Shown here in pieces: positions 53,869 to 63,223 of a stretch of DNA of 64,000 nucleotides. A program made the position numbers and the translations under genes. The stretch is from Kluyvera sp046569695. Its GTDB lineage: Bacteria > Pseudomonadota > Gammaproteobacteria > Enterobacterales > Enterobacteriaceae. Within the stretch, counting starts at the first letter, position 1. The number at the start of each line of letters is the position of its first letter. The notes under the pieces are model-generated. The model ran no database searches and was not told where the DNA came from. It saw only the letters and a program-made list of their open reading frames with translations. The DNA lies in NCBI RefSeq assembly GCF_046569695.1, contig NZ_JBKHUI010000004.1, positions 1-64,000 on the forward strand, in the 5' to 3' direction.

Positions 53869-54834
53869 ATGGGCACGGCCAAACACAGTAAGTTGTTAAT
53901 CCTTGGTTCTGGACCTGCGGGATACACCGCTGCGGTCTATGCTGCACGCGCAAACCTGCAACCGGTACTGATTACCGGGCTGGAAAAAGGCGGTCAGCTG
54001 ACCACCACCACAGAAGTGGAAAACTGGCCTGGCGATCCAAGCGACCTGACCGGTCCACTGCTGATGGAACGTATGCACGAACATGCCACTAAGTTTGAGA
54101 CCGAAATTATTTTCGATCATATTCACAGCGTGGATCTGCAAAACCGTCCGTTCCGCCTGACCGGCGACAGCGGCGAGTACACCTGCGATGCGTTAATCAT
54201 CGCCACCGGCGCCTCTGCCCGCTATCTGGGCCTGCCGTCAGAAGAAGCGTTTAAAGGCCGCGGCGTTTCTGCCTGCGCTACCTGCGACGGTTTTTTCTAC
54301 CGCAACCAGAAAGTCGCGGTCATCGGCGGCGGCAACACCGCAGTGGAAGAAGCACTGTATCTGTCCAACATCGCATCAGAAGTGCATCTGATTCACCGTC
54401 GTGATTCTTTCCGTGCGGAAAAAATCCTGATCAAACGTCTGATGGATAAAGTGGAAAGCGGCAATATCGTACTGCACACCAAGCGTACGCTGGAAGAAGT
54501 GACCGGCGACCAGATGGGCGTGAGCGGTCTGCGTCTGCGTTCTACTGAAAACGACGAGATTGAATCGCTGGACGTCGCGGGTCTGTTCGTGGCTATCGGC
54601 CACAGCCCAAATACCGCGATCTTCGAAGGCCAACTGGCGCTGGAAAATGGCTACATCAAAGTGCAGTCCGGCATTCACGGTAACGCAACGCAAACCAGCA
54701 TCCCTGGCGTGTTCGCGGCGGGTGACGTAATGGACCACATTTACCGTCAGGCAATCACCTCTGCGGGTACCGGCTGTATGGCCGCGCTGGACGCTGAGCG
54801 CTACCTCGACGGTCTGGCTGACGCGTGCAAATAA
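53869..54834 (+). CDS. trxB: Thioredoxin-disulfide reductase
   Basis: FAD enzyme that reduces thioredoxin with NADPH. FAD motif GSGPAGYTAA is near residue 13, the redox pair CATC near residue 136, and the NADPH motif GGGNTAVEE follows. From the ATG at 53869 it is 321 aa, the E. coli length, with a short GGGGAT ribosome site. The longer reading (27 nt upstream) includes non-conserved residues. Confidence 0.97.
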   Translation: MGTAKHSKLLILGSGPAGYTAAVYAARANLQPVLITGLEKGGQLTTTTEVENWPGDPSDLTGPLLMERMHEHATKFETEIIFDHIHSVDLQNRPFRLTGDSGEYTCDALIIATGASARYLGLPSEEAFKGRGVSACATCDGFFYRNQKVAVIGGGNTAVEEALYLSNIASEVHLIHRRDSFRAEKILIKRLMDKVESGNIVLHTKRTLEEVTGDQMGVSGLRLRSTENDEIESLDVAGLFVAIGHSPNTAIFEGQLALENGYIKVQSGIHGNATQTSIPGVFAAGDVMDHIYRQAITSAGTGCMAALDAERYLDGLADACK

Positions 54835-54861
54835 TCTTTACAAGTCAGTAACAAAAGTAAA

Positions 54862-54893
54862 AAAGGCGACGATAAGTCGCCTTTATTTTTTCT
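54862..54893 (+). terminator. Terminator of trxB
   Basis: The stem AAAGGCGAC/GTCGCCTTT with a 5-base loop is followed by ATTTTTTCT on the plus strand, 27 bp past the trxB stop. Confidence 0.85.
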
Positions 54894-54956
54894 GCGATGT
54901 AACATTGCCGCGCCCATAACTGAAACCATTAGCCATAAGCACCTGCTAAGCGCCCA

Positions 54957-56723
54957 ATGAATAAAAGTCGCCAACAAGAACTCACCCGCTGGCTCAAACA
55001 GCAAAGCGTCCTGTCACGCCGCTGGTTGATGACCTCCCGTCTGCTCGGCTTCGTTAGCGGTGTACTGATCATCGCCCAGGCCTGGTTCCTTGCCCGCATT
55101 CTCCATCACATGATTATGGAGAACATCCCGCGAGAAGCGTTGCTGCTGCCGTTTATCCAGCTGGTGCTGATCTTTATCCTGCGCGCCTGGGTCGTCTGGC
55201 TGCGGGAGCGCGTTGGTTTTCACGCCGGGCAACAGATTCGATTTGAAATTCGCCGTCAGGTGCTTGACCGCCTGCAGCAGGCTGGTCCGGCCTGGATTCA
55301 GGGCAAGCCGGCCGGAAGCTGGGCGACGCTTATCCTCGAACAAATCGATGATATGCACGATTACTACGCCCGCTATCTGCCGCAGATGGCGCTGGCGGCC
55401 TGCGTGCCGCTGCTGATTGTGGTCGCGATCTTCCCTTCCAACTGGGTCGCCGCGTTAATACTGCTGGTAACTGCGCCGTTAATTCCGCTGTTTATGGCCC
55501 TGGTGGGGATGGGCGCTGCCGATGCCAACCGCCGCAACTTCCTGGCGCTGGCGCGCCTGAGCGGTCACTTCCTCGACCGCCTGCGGGGCATGGATACGCT
55601 GCGTATCTTTGGTCGTGGCGAAGCGGAAACGGAAAGCATTCGTGAAGCATCGCAGGATTTCCGTCAACGCACGATGGAAGTGTTGCGACTGGCCTTCCTC
55701 TCCTCCGGCGTACTGGAATTCTTTACCTCGCTCTCTATTGCACTGGTCGCCGTCTATTTCGGCTTCTCCTATCTCGGCGAGCTAAACTTCGGCAGCTACG
55801 GTACCGCAGTGACGCTCTCTTCCGGCTTTCTCGCGCTGATTCTGGCTCCTGAATTCTTCCAGCCGCTGCGTGATTTAGGCACCTTCTATCACGCCAAGGC
55901 ACAGGCCGTTGGCGCCGCCGACAGCCTGAAAACGTTCCTTGAAGCGCCGCTGGCGCATCCTGAGCAAGGTGACCAGACGCTGGACACCAGTGAGCCGGTT
56001 ACCCTTCACGCCGTGGATCTGTTTATCACCTCGCCGGAAGGCAAAATGCTGGCTGGGCCGCTGAACTTTACGCTTAACGCCGGGCAACGTGCCGTGCTGG
56101 TTGGCCTGAGCGGCTCCGGTAAAAGCTCGCTGCTGAATGCGCTTGCCGGTTTCCTGCCCTACAGCGGTTCGCTGAAAGTGAACGGCGTTGAATTACGCAA
56201 CCTGCACCCGGAAGGCTGGCACCGCATGATGAGTTGGGTTGGACAAAACCCGCAGCTTCCAGCGGCTACGCTGCGCGAGAACGTCCTGCTCGGCAATCTG
56301 GAAGCCAGCGAGCACCAGTTGCAACAAGCTCTGGATAAAGCCTGGGTCAGCGAATTTCTGCCGCAACTTCCTGACGGTATCGACACAGTGGTCGGAGAAC
56401 AGGCCGCGCGTCTGTCCGTGGGTCAGGCTCAGCGCGTCGCTGTCGCCCGTGCCCTGCTCGCCCCCTGCCGTCTGCTGCTGCTGGATGAACCTGCCGCAAG
56501 TCTTGATGCCCACAGCGAGCAACGTGTGATGCAGGCGCTCACCGAAGCCTCGACCCAACAAACCACGCTAATGGTCACCCATCAGCTTGAAGGTATTACC
56601 GATTGGGACGCTATCTGGGTGATGGAAAACGGTCAGATTATTGAGCAGGGAACGTATCAACAGCTGGTTGATGCTAACGGTGTGTTTGCCAGCCTGTTGG
56701 CTAGCCGTCAGGAGGAGATTTAA
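54957..56723 (+). CDS. cydD: Heterodimeric ABC exporter subunit CydD
   Basis: With CydC it forms an inner-membrane ABC exporter needed for cytochrome bd assembly; reported substrates include glutathione, cysteine and heme-related species. The 588 aa equal E. coli CydD. Six transmembrane helices (about 20-320) precede the nucleotide-binding domain with Walker A GLSGSGKSS, a degenerate signature LSVGQAQRVAVARAL, and Walker B LLLLDEPAASLD. It abuts cydC with no gap. Confidence 0.96.
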   Translation: MNKSRQQELTRWLKQQSVLSRRWLMTSRLLGFVSGVLIIAQAWFLARILHHMIMENIPREALLLPFIQLVLIFILRAWVVWLRERVGFHAGQQIRFEIRRQVLDRLQQAGPAWIQGKPAGSWATLILEQIDDMHDYYARYLPQMALAACVPLLIVVAIFPSNWVAALILLVTAPLIPLFMALVGMGAADANRRNFLALARLSGHFLDRLRGMDTLRIFGRGEAETESIREASQDFRQRTMEVLRLAFLSSGVLEFFTSLSIALVAVYFGFSYLGELNFGSYGTAVTLSSGFLALILAPEFFQPLRDLGTFYHAKAQAVGAADSLKTFLEAPLAHPEQGDQTLDTSEPVTLHAVDLFITSPEGKMLAGPLNFTLNAGQRAVLVGLSGSGKSSLLNALAGFLPYSGSLKVNGVELRNLHPEGWHRMMSWVGQNPQLPAATLRENVLLGNLEASEHQLQQALDKAWVSEFLPQLPDGIDTVVGEQAARLSVGQAQRVAVARALLAPCRLLLLDEPAASLDAHSEQRVMQALTEASTQQTTLMVTHQLEGITDWDAIWVMENGQIIEQGTYQQLVDANGVFASLLASRQEEI

Positions 56724-58445
56724 ATGCGCGCACTGTTACCTTATCTGGCGCTCTATAAACGCCACAAGTGGCTGTTAAGCTTGGGCGTTGTGCTGGCGAT
56801 TATCACCCTGCTCGCGAGTATTGGCTTACTGACCCTTTCCGGCTGGTTCCTCTCCGCCTCAGCGGTTGTCGGGTTCGCGGGCGCTTACACCTTTAACTAC
56901 ATGCTGCCTGCTGCCGGCGTGCGCGGCGCGGCGATTATCCGTACCGCCGGGCGCTACTTTGAGCGTCTGGTCAGCCATGATGCGACCTTCCGCGTTTTAC
57001 AACACCTGCGGGTCTTTACCTTCAGCAAGTTGCTGCCGCTGTCACCCGCCGGGCTGGCGCGTTTTCATCAGGGCGAACTGCTCAACCGTATGGTGGCGGA
57101 CGTCGATACCCTCGACCACCTCTATCTGCGCGTTATTTCGCCATTAGTCGGTGCGCTGGTCGTCATTCTGGTGGTGACCGCCGGGCTTTGTCTGCTGGAC
57201 GTTGGTCTGGCGCTGACCCTCGGCGGCATTATGCTGGCCACGCTGCTGATACTACCGCCGCTGTTCTATCGTGCGGGTAAACCCACTGGCGAGCAGTTAA
57301 CGAGCCTGCGCGGGCAGTATCGCCAGCAGTTAACTGGCTGGTTGCAGGGGCAAGCTGAGCTGACTATCTTTAACGCCAGCCAGCGTTATCGTAAGCAGAT
57401 GGAGCAAACCGAACTCAACTGGCACGATGCCCAGCGCCGTCAGTCTGAACTGACCGCCCTTTCTCAAGCCTTAATGCTACTGATTGGCGGCGTCGCCGTG
57501 GTCTCCATGCTGTGGTTAGCCGCTGGCGGCGTTGGCAGCAACAGCCAGCCCGGCGCGCTGATTGCACTCTTTGTCTTCTGCGCGCTGGCGGCCTTTGAGG
57601 CGCTTGCGCCGGTTACCGGTGCCTTCCAGCATCTTGGACAGGTTATCGCCTCAGCGCTGCGTATCAGCCAGATTATTGAACAACAGCCGGAAGTGACCTT
57701 CCCGGAACAGGTCGTGGCGCGTCCTCAGCAGGTCGCATTGACGCTGGATCGGGTGTCATTCACCTATCCTCAGCAAGCGCAGCCTGCGCTGAATAATCTG
57801 TCGCTGAATATCGCCGCAGGCCAGCATATCGCCCTCCTCGGCCGTACAGGCTGTGGTAAATCAACGCTGCTCCAGTTGCTCACCCGCGCCTGGGACCCAC
57901 AGCAGGGCGAGATTCTACTGAACAGCATGCCGCTGACCCAGTTTGATGAACAAACGTTGCGCCAGACCATCAGTCTGGTACCGCAGCGCGTACATCTGTT
58001 TAGCGCTACCCTGCGCGACAATCTGCTGCTGGCGAAACCTGACGCGAGCGATGAAGCGCTCAGCGATGTTCTGCGCCGCACCGGTCTTGAGAAATTGCTC
58101 GAAGACGCCGGGCTGAATAGCTGGCTGGGTGAAGGTGGACGTCAGCTTTCCGGCGGCGAACTGCGTCGACTGGGGATTGCGCGAGCGTTACTGCACGATG
58201 CACCGCTGATAATGCTTGACGAGCCGACCGAAGGATTAGACGCCACCACCGAGAGCCAGGTGCTTGAACTACTGGCCGACGTAATGCGCCATAAAACGCT
58301 GCTGATGGTAACCCATCGTCTGCGCGGGCTGGCGCGATTTAATCAGATAATTGTCATGGACAATGGGCAAATTATTGAGCAAGGTAATCACGCAGAACTG
58401 CTGGCAAAACAAGGTCGTTACTACCAGTTTAAACAGCGTCTGTAG
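56724..58445 (+). CDS. cydC: Heterodimeric ABC exporter subunit CydC
   Basis: Partner of CydD in the cytochrome bd assembly transporter. The 573 aa equal E. coli CydC. The membrane domain (about 15-320) is followed by Walker A GRTGCGKST, signature LSGGELRRLGIARAL and Walker B PLIMLDEPTEGLD. Its ATG immediately follows the cydD stop, so translation is coupled. Confidence 0.96.
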   Translation: MRALLPYLALYKRHKWLLSLGVVLAIITLLASIGLLTLSGWFLSASAVVGFAGAYTFNYMLPAAGVRGAAIIRTAGRYFERLVSHDATFRVLQHLRVFTFSKLLPLSPAGLARFHQGELLNRMVADVDTLDHLYLRVISPLVGALVVILVVTAGLCLLDVGLALTLGGIMLATLLILPPLFYRAGKPTGEQLTSLRGQYRQQLTGWLQGQAELTIFNASQRYRKQMEQTELNWHDAQRRQSELTALSQALMLLIGGVAVVSMLWLAAGGVGSNSQPGALIALFVFCALAAFEALAPVTGAFQHLGQVIASALRISQIIEQQPEVTFPEQVVARPQQVALTLDRVSFTYPQQAQPALNNLSLNIAAGQHIALLGRTGCGKSTLLQLLTRAWDPQQGEILLNSMPLTQFDEQTLRQTISLVPQRVHLFSATLRDNLLLAKPDASDEALSDVLRRTGLEKLLEDAGLNSWLGEGGRQLSGGELRRLGIARALLHDAPLIMLDEPTEGLDATTESQVLELLADVMRHKTLLMVTHRLRGLARFNQIIVMDNGQIIEQGNHAELLAKQGRYYQFKQRL

Positions 58446-58485
58446 ACTATGATTAGTTAACCCTGTTTCGTGAGGTCATCGCGAC

Positions 58486-59190
58486 ATGCGCCTTGTCCAG
58501 CTTTCTCGACACTCGATCGCTTTTCCCTCACCAGAGGGCGCATTACGTGAACCGAATGGACTGCTCGCTTTAGGGGGCGATCTCGGCCCCGCGCGCCTGC
58601 TGATGGCCTATCAGCGAGGTATTTTCCCGTGGTTCTCACCCGGTGACCCTATTCTCTGGTGGTCGCCGGATCCTCGCGCCGTGCTCTGGCCTGAGCAGTT
58701 TCACCTCAGCCGCAGCATGAAACGGTTCCATAAAACCTCCCCTTACCGCGTAACGATTAACTACGCCTTTAGCGACGTGATTGCTGGCTGCGCGCAGGAT
58801 CGTCACGAAGGCACCTGGATTACCACCAGCATCAGTCAGGCCTATCATCGCCTGCACGAACTTGGCCACGCGCACTCTATCGAGGTATGGCAGGAGAACA
58901 CGCTGGTAGGCGGCATGTACGGCGTTGCAATGGGCGAACTGTTCTGCGGCGAGTCGATGTTCAGCCGCGCGGAGAACGCCTCTAAGACGGCGCTGTACGT
59001 CTTTTGCGAGGCATTCCGCCAGGCGGGTGGCAAACTCATCGACTGCCAGGTGCTAAACAGCCACACCGCCTCGCTCGGTGCAGAGGAAATTCCACGTCGT
59101 GACTACCTTGAACACCTCAACGCGCTTCGCATGCAGCCGCTTGCCGATAAGTTTTGGGTACCCCGAGCGCTCTTTTCGCCTGAAGCGTAA
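58486..59190 (+). CDS. aat: Leucyl/phenylalanyl-tRNA--protein transferase
   Basis: Adds Leu or Phe to the N-terminus of proteins starting with Arg or Lys, creating N-degrons for ClpS-ClpAP. The 234 aa equal E. coli Aat. Family motifs include LLALGGDLGPARLLMAY and GIFPWFSPGDPILWWSPDPR (quoted in part) near residues 35-60. It lies downstream of cydDC and upstream of infA. ClpA and ClpS, the next steps in the pathway, are encoded nearby. Confidence 0.97.
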   Translation: MRLVQLSRHSIAFPSPEGALREPNGLLALGGDLGPARLLMAYQRGIFPWFSPGDPILWWSPDPRAVLWPEQFHLSRSMKRFHKTSPYRVTINYAFSDVIAGCAQDRHEGTWITTSISQAYHRLHELGHAHSIEVWQENTLVGGMYGVAMGELFCGESMFSRAENASKTALYVFCEAFRQAGGKLIDCQVLNSHTASLGAEEIPRRDYLEHLNALRMQPLADKFWVPRALFSPEA

Positions 59191-59473
59191 ATGATTTCAG
59201 CATAATTGCCATCAGGATGATATAATTGCCGACGAGAGTCGCTTCTGCCTTTTACCCCGCCGACGTTTGGGAATCTTCGAGTCAGATAACGCCCACGTTT
59301 ATCCTGCTGTTTCCGGCCTGGTTCGTGCCCATCACACGATGCATTTGTGTGGTGAAAGGGTAATGCGCAAAAACGACTTTCGCCGATTAAGACGGACAAT
59401 TCTTTACTTACTTGATGAACTTCGGCATTATCTTGCCGGTTCAAATTACGGTAGTGATACCCCAGAGGATTAG
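59191..59473 (+). promoter_or_regulatory. aat-infA spacer with an extended -10 promoter
   Basis: This 283-bp gap holds the infA promoter region. An extended -10 element TGA-TATAAT occurs at 59218-59226. E. coli infA has two promoters; only this one is clear here. A 68-codon open frame in the gap lacks a credible ribosome site and is not annotated. Confidence 0.5.
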
Positions 59474-59692
59474 ATGGCCAAAGAAGACAATATTGAAATG
59501 CAGGGTACCGTTCTTGATACGTTACCTAATACCATGTTCCGCGTAGAACTGGAAAACGGGCACGTGGTTACTGCACATATCTCCGGTAAAATGCGCAAAA
59601 ACTACATCCGTATCCTGACGGGCGACAAAGTGACTGTTGAGCTGACCCCGTACGACCTGAGCAAAGGCCGCATTGTCTTCCGTAGTCGCTAA
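59474..59692 (+). CDS. infA: Translation initiation factor IF-1
   Basis: Small OB-fold (S1-like) protein of 72 aa that binds the ribosomal A site during initiation. The sequence (MAKEDNIEMQGTV..., ending RIVFRSR) is essentially that of E. coli. Codon bias is strong. Confidence 0.99.
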   Translation: MAKEDNIEMQGTVLDTLPNTMFRVELENGHVVTAHISGKMRKNYIRILTGDKVTVELTPYDLSKGRIVFRSR

Positions 59693-59751
59693 TCTCCGCA
59701 GATAATGAGCGTCTGGCGCTACTTTCGCCGAGCGCTATTTGCTGAATAGTA

Positions 59752-59780
59752 ATGCCTCGCTTATTGCGGGGCATTTTTTT
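59752..59780 (+). terminator. Terminator of infA
   Basis: The stem ATGCCTCGC/GCGGGGCAT with a 5-base loop and T7 tail lies 59 bp past the infA stop. Confidence 0.85.
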
Positions 59781-59797
59781 GTCTTTTCCACACTACC

Positions 59798-60028
59798 TCA
59801 TAAATTGTGCGCTTCCGGTTTACGCGATTTTTGCCAGTGATGGTGCTCACGTAACCCTTCCGCTGACTCTTCAGCTACCACGCGTAACTCATCACTGTCC
59901 GCTTCATGACGTAACTGATGATCGGCATTTTTAACCCACAAAAACTGATGACCTTTATGGCCTGCCATCAGCTGACCAGAAAATAACGCACAGGTGAGTA
60001 AAATCACCGATAACCATTTTGCCACCAT
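59798..60028 (-). CDS. Small His-rich exported protein (DUF2554-like)
   Basis: A 76-aa protein on the minus strand between infA and clpA. An N-terminal signal peptide (about 1-22, hydrophobic core LSVILLTCALF, ending LMA) is followed by a 54-residue mature part with eight histidines, including GHKGH and HHH. It resembles a family I recall as DUF2554 in enterobacteria, but this is from memory. A cysteine in the signal (LLTC) does not form a good lipobox. The proposed start follows a modest GGTGG. Function unknown. Confidence 0.65.
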   Translation of the reverse strand: MVAKWLSVILLTCALFSGQLMAGHKGHQFLWVKNADHQLRHEADSDELRVVAEESAEGLREHHHWQKSRKPEAHNL

Positions 60029-60201
60029 GATGCCACCGTTTGGTTATATTCTGCCCCCATCATGCCAACCCTTACGTCTGGTTATTATCCGGCTGTTCAA
60101 ATTTGCGAAAAGGGAATGTCAGCATTAAACAACGAAGATAGCGCATAAAAAAACCGAGCTGTTATCAGCTCGGTTTTTGTTTTTACCGCAAGTGATTGTC
60201 G
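60029..60201. other. Spacer between the small exported gene and clpA; no tRNA seen
   Basis: No gene is visible. The clpA terminator occupies 60151-60176. The E. coli serW tRNA-Ser would be expected between infA and clpA, but no T-arm (GTTCGAAT) or its complement is found in 59693-60201. Confidence 0.6.
60144..60180 (-). terminator. Terminator of clpA
   Basis: A perfect 11-bp stem (AAACCGAGCTG/CAGCTCGGTTT) with a TTAT loop and T-run on the minus strand lies about 25 bp beyond the clpA stop. Plus-strand T's also make it bidirectional. Confidence 0.9.
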
Positions 60202-62478
60202 TTAATGCGCCGCTTCTGGCTTATGCTTCTGCGCACTCTGGAAGCCGTAGGTCAGCTCGTTCTTCTCGTTGTCGAGCGCCACGGTGACCTGGCCGCCGTC
60301 CACCAGCGAGCCAAACAGCAGTTCGTTAGCCAGCGGTTTTTTCAGGTTGTCCTGAATCACACGCGCCATTGGACGCGCACCCATCGCACGGTCGTAGCCT
60401 TTCTCGGCCAACCAGTTGCGGGCCTCCTGGCTGACTTCCAGCGACACGCCTTTCTGATCCAGTTGAACCTGCAGCTCAACGATGAACTTATCGACGACCT
60501 GATGGATCACATCGGTAGACAGATGATCGAACCAGATAATGTTGTCGAGACGGTTACGGAACTCTGGCGTAAAGATCTTTTTGATCTCTTCCATCGCGTC
60601 GGTGCTGTTGTCCTGCTGGATAAGGCCAATCGATTTACGCTCGGTTTCACGTACGCCGGCGTTGGTGGTCATCACCAGCACCACGTTACGGAAATCGGCT
60701 TTGCGACCGTTGTTATCGGTCAGCGTGCCGTTGTCCATCACCTGCAGCAGCAGGTTAAAGACGTCCGGGTGCGCTTTTTCGATTTCGTCCAGCAGCAGTA
60801 CCGCGTGCGGATGCTTGATAACCGCATCGGTCAGCAGGCCGCCCTGGTCAAAACCAACGTATCCCGGAGGCGCACCGATAAGGCGGCTCACCGTATGGCG
60901 TTCCATATACTCGGACATATCAAAACGCAGCAGCTCAATGCCCATCGCCTTCGCCAACTGGACGGTGACCTCCGTTTTACCGACCCCTGTTGGGCCAGCA
61001 AACAGGAAGGAGCCTACCGGGCGATGATCGTGGCCAAGGCCTGCGCGGCTCATCTTGATGGCTTCGGTCAGCGCGTCGATAGCGTTATCCTGGCCGAACA
61101 CCAGCATTTTCAGGCGATTGCCGAGGTTTTTCAGCGTATCGCGATCGCTCTGGGAGACGCTTTTCTCCGGGATACGCGCAATACGCGCGACCACGGATTC
61201 AATGTCCGCCACGTTGATCGTTTTCTTACGCTTACTCACCGGCATCAGACGGGCGCGGGCGCCAGCCTCATCGATCACGTCGATGGCCTTATCTGGCAGA
61301 TGACGATCGTTGATATATTTCACCGCCAGTTCCACCGCCGCACGCACCGCTTTCGCGGTATAGCGAACGTCGTGGTGCGCTTCGTATTTCGGCTTCAGGC
61401 CGTTCAGGATCTGGACGGTCTCTTCTACCGACGGTTCGGTAATATCGATTTTCTGGAAACGACGCGCCAGCGCCCTGTCCTTCTCAAAGATATTGCTGAA
61501 CTCCTGGTAGGTGGTGGAGCCCATCACCCGAATTTTACCGCTGGAGAGCAGCGGTTTAATCAGGTTCGCGGCATCCACCTGCCCACCCGACGCGGCACCC
61601 GCACCAATAATGGTGTGGATTTCGTCGATGAACAGAATGCTGTTGGTGTCCTGCTCTAACTGCTTGAGCAGCGCTTTAAAGCGTTTTTCGAAATCGCCGC
61701 GATACTTAGTGCCCGCCAGCAGCGAACCTATATCGAGCGAGTAGATAGTGCAGTCGGCCATGATTTCCGGCACGTCGCCGCGCACAATGCGCCACGCGAG
61801 GCCTTCGGCAATCGCCGTTTTACCGACACCGGATTCGCCCACCAGCAGCGGGTTATTCTTACGGCGGCGGCACAGCACCTGAATGGCGCGCTCCAGCTCT
61901 TTGTCGCGGCCAATCAGCGGGTCTATTCCCCCGACGCGAGCAAGCTGATTAAGATTGGTGGTGAAGTTTTCCATACGTTCCTCCCCGCCTGCTTGCTCTT
62001 CGTTAGTTTGCTGATTCCCGGAATCGGAAGGCTGGCTTGGCTCGTCTTTACGCGTGCCGTGAGAGATGAAGTTCACCACGTCAAGGCGGCTGACTTCATG
62101 TTTACGCAGAAGATACGCAGCCTGCGATTCCTGCTCGCTGAAAATCGCCACGAGGACGTTAGCACCGGTGACTTCGCTACGCCCGGAAGACTGGACGTGG
62201 AAGACCGCGCGCTGCAGAACACGCTGGAAGCTGAGCGTAGGTTGCGTTTCGCGCTCTTCTTCACTGACCGGTAGTACCGGCGTGGTTTGTTCGATGAAGG
62301 CTTCGAGTTCCTGACGCAGCGCCACCAGATCGACCGAGCACGCTTCCAGCGCTTCACGGGCTGATGGGTTGCTAAGCAGAGCCAGCAACAGATGCTCGAC
62401 GGTCATAAACTCGTGACGGTGCTCGCGCGCTCTGGCGAAAGCCATGTTTAAACTGAGTTCCAGTTCTTGATTGAGCAT
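60202..62478 (-). CDS. clpA: ATP-dependent Clp protease ATP-binding subunit ClpA
   Basis: AAA+ unfoldase partner of ClpP. The ATG at 62476-62478 after GGAGGTG gives 758 aa, the E. coli length. An N-terminal Clp repeat domain (about 1-140) binds ClpS, followed by two AAA+ modules with Walker A GESGVGKT and GPTGVGKT. An in-frame Met near residue 169 (ERMENF) matches the internal start known to yield a short ClpA form in E. coli. It is 29 bp downstream of clpS. Confidence 0.97.
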   Translation of the reverse strand: MLNQELELSLNMAFARAREHRHEFMTVEHLLLALLSNPSAREALEACSVDLVALRQELEAFIEQTTPVLPVSEEERETQPTLSFQRVLQRAVFHVQSSGRSEVTGANVLVAIFSEQESQAAYLLRKHEVSRLDVVNFISHGTRKDEPSQPSDSGNQQTNEEQAGGEERMENFTTNLNQLARVGGIDPLIGRDKELERAIQVLCRRRKNNPLLVGESGVGKTAIAEGLAWRIVRGDVPEIMADCTIYSLDIGSLLAGTKYRGDFEKRFKALLKQLEQDTNSILFIDEIHTIIGAGAASGGQVDAANLIKPLLSSGKIRVMGSTTYQEFSNIFEKDRALARRFQKIDITEPSVEETVQILNGLKPKYEAHHDVRYTAKAVRAAVELAVKYINDRHLPDKAIDVIDEAGARARLMPVSKRKKTINVADIESVVARIARIPEKSVSQSDRDTLKNLGNRLKMLVFGQDNAIDALTEAIKMSRAGLGHDHRPVGSFLFAGPTGVGKTEVTVQLAKAMGIELLRFDMSEYMERHTVSRLIGAPPGYVGFDQGGLLTDAVIKHPHAVLLLDEIEKAHPDVFNLLLQVMDNGTLTDNNGRKADFRNVVLVMTTNAGVRETERKSIGLIQQDNSTDAMEEIKKIFTPEFRNRLDNIIWFDHLSTDVIHQVVDKFIVELQVQLDQKGVSLEVSQEARNWLAEKGYDRAMGARPMARVIQDNLKKPLANELLFGSLVDGGQVTVALDNEKNELTYGFQSAQKHKPEAAH

Positions 62479-62507
62479 AGGCACCTCCCCCAATTTTCAT
62501 GCCTGTA

Positions 62508-62828
62508 TCAGGCTTGTTCCAGCGTACACAACAGTGGATGCTCGTTCTCCCTCGCGTACTGATTCACCATGGCAACTTTGGTCTCGGCGACTTCTGCCGT
62601 AAAGACACCACAAATTGCTTTACCCTGATAGTGAACCGTTAGCATCAGTTGTGTTGCGCGTTCTACATCATAAGAAAAGAATTTTTGTAACACGTCAATA
62701 ACAAACTCCATCGGAGTGTAATCATCATTGACCAATATCACTTTATACATCGATGGGGGTTTAAGCCCATCCTGAAGTTTATCTGCCGAAAGCTGGTCGA
62801 AATCCAGCCAGTCTCTGGTCTTACTCAT
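62508..62828 (-). CDS. clpS: ATP-dependent Clp protease adaptor ClpS
   Basis: Adaptor that recognises N-degron residues (Leu, Phe, Tyr, Trp) and delivers substrates to ClpA. The 106 aa equal E. coli ClpS. The binding-pocket region is visible in KVILVNDDYTPMEFVIDVL. It lies directly upstream of clpA and diverges from cspD. Confidence 0.97.
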   Translation of the reverse strand: MSKTRDWLDFDQLSADKLQDGLKPPSMYKVILVNDDYTPMEFVIDVLQKFFSYDVERATQLMLTVHYQGKAICGVFTAEVAETKVAMVNQYARENEHPLLCTLEQA

Positions 62829-63223
62829 TGTCAGTCATCATTGTGGGTGTCATCTCGTGCTACTGACGTCTCTGTCTACACCTAAGCGCTTCGCACTATT
62901 GACGGTACCAATGAATTATTTACCGTTCACTGCGCTGCCGTTCGTCCTGGTGTATACACGTTCTAAATTTACTGTAGATCATAGATAGCTATCACCTATA
63001 GCTGTCATTCGCGAACTCTGTCACATTCCCGTCAATAGCGTTAACTGCTTCAAATTTTGATGCATTTTCCCCCTTCAGCCTCCCTCAAACGCTTGACGCA
63101 TTGTGCGAAATATCTAAATTGTACTGGCGAGAGTTGGTGAGGTTTTGAACAACTCCTGACTCCACCACCGGTTCATTCCATCTACTTATAAACGTATAAT
63201 AGTGTTACGAAGGATGTCGAAGT
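62829..63223. promoter_or_regulatory. clpS-cspD divergent intergenic region
   Basis: A 395-bp gap without genes. A cspD promoter is likely: TTCATT (63172-63177), 17-bp spacer, TATAAT (63195-63200), and ribosome site AAGG. Two direct repeats ATAGCTRTCA lie at 62985-62994 and 62998-63007. Confidence 0.55.

Noticed and set aside
59267..59473. A 68-codon open frame between aat and infA
   Set aside because: It overlaps the infA promoter/leader, lacks a ribosome site and shows no recognisable features.
60196..61659. A 487-codon open frame antisense to clpA
   Set aside because: Shadow of clpA with no independent start signal or recognisable domains.
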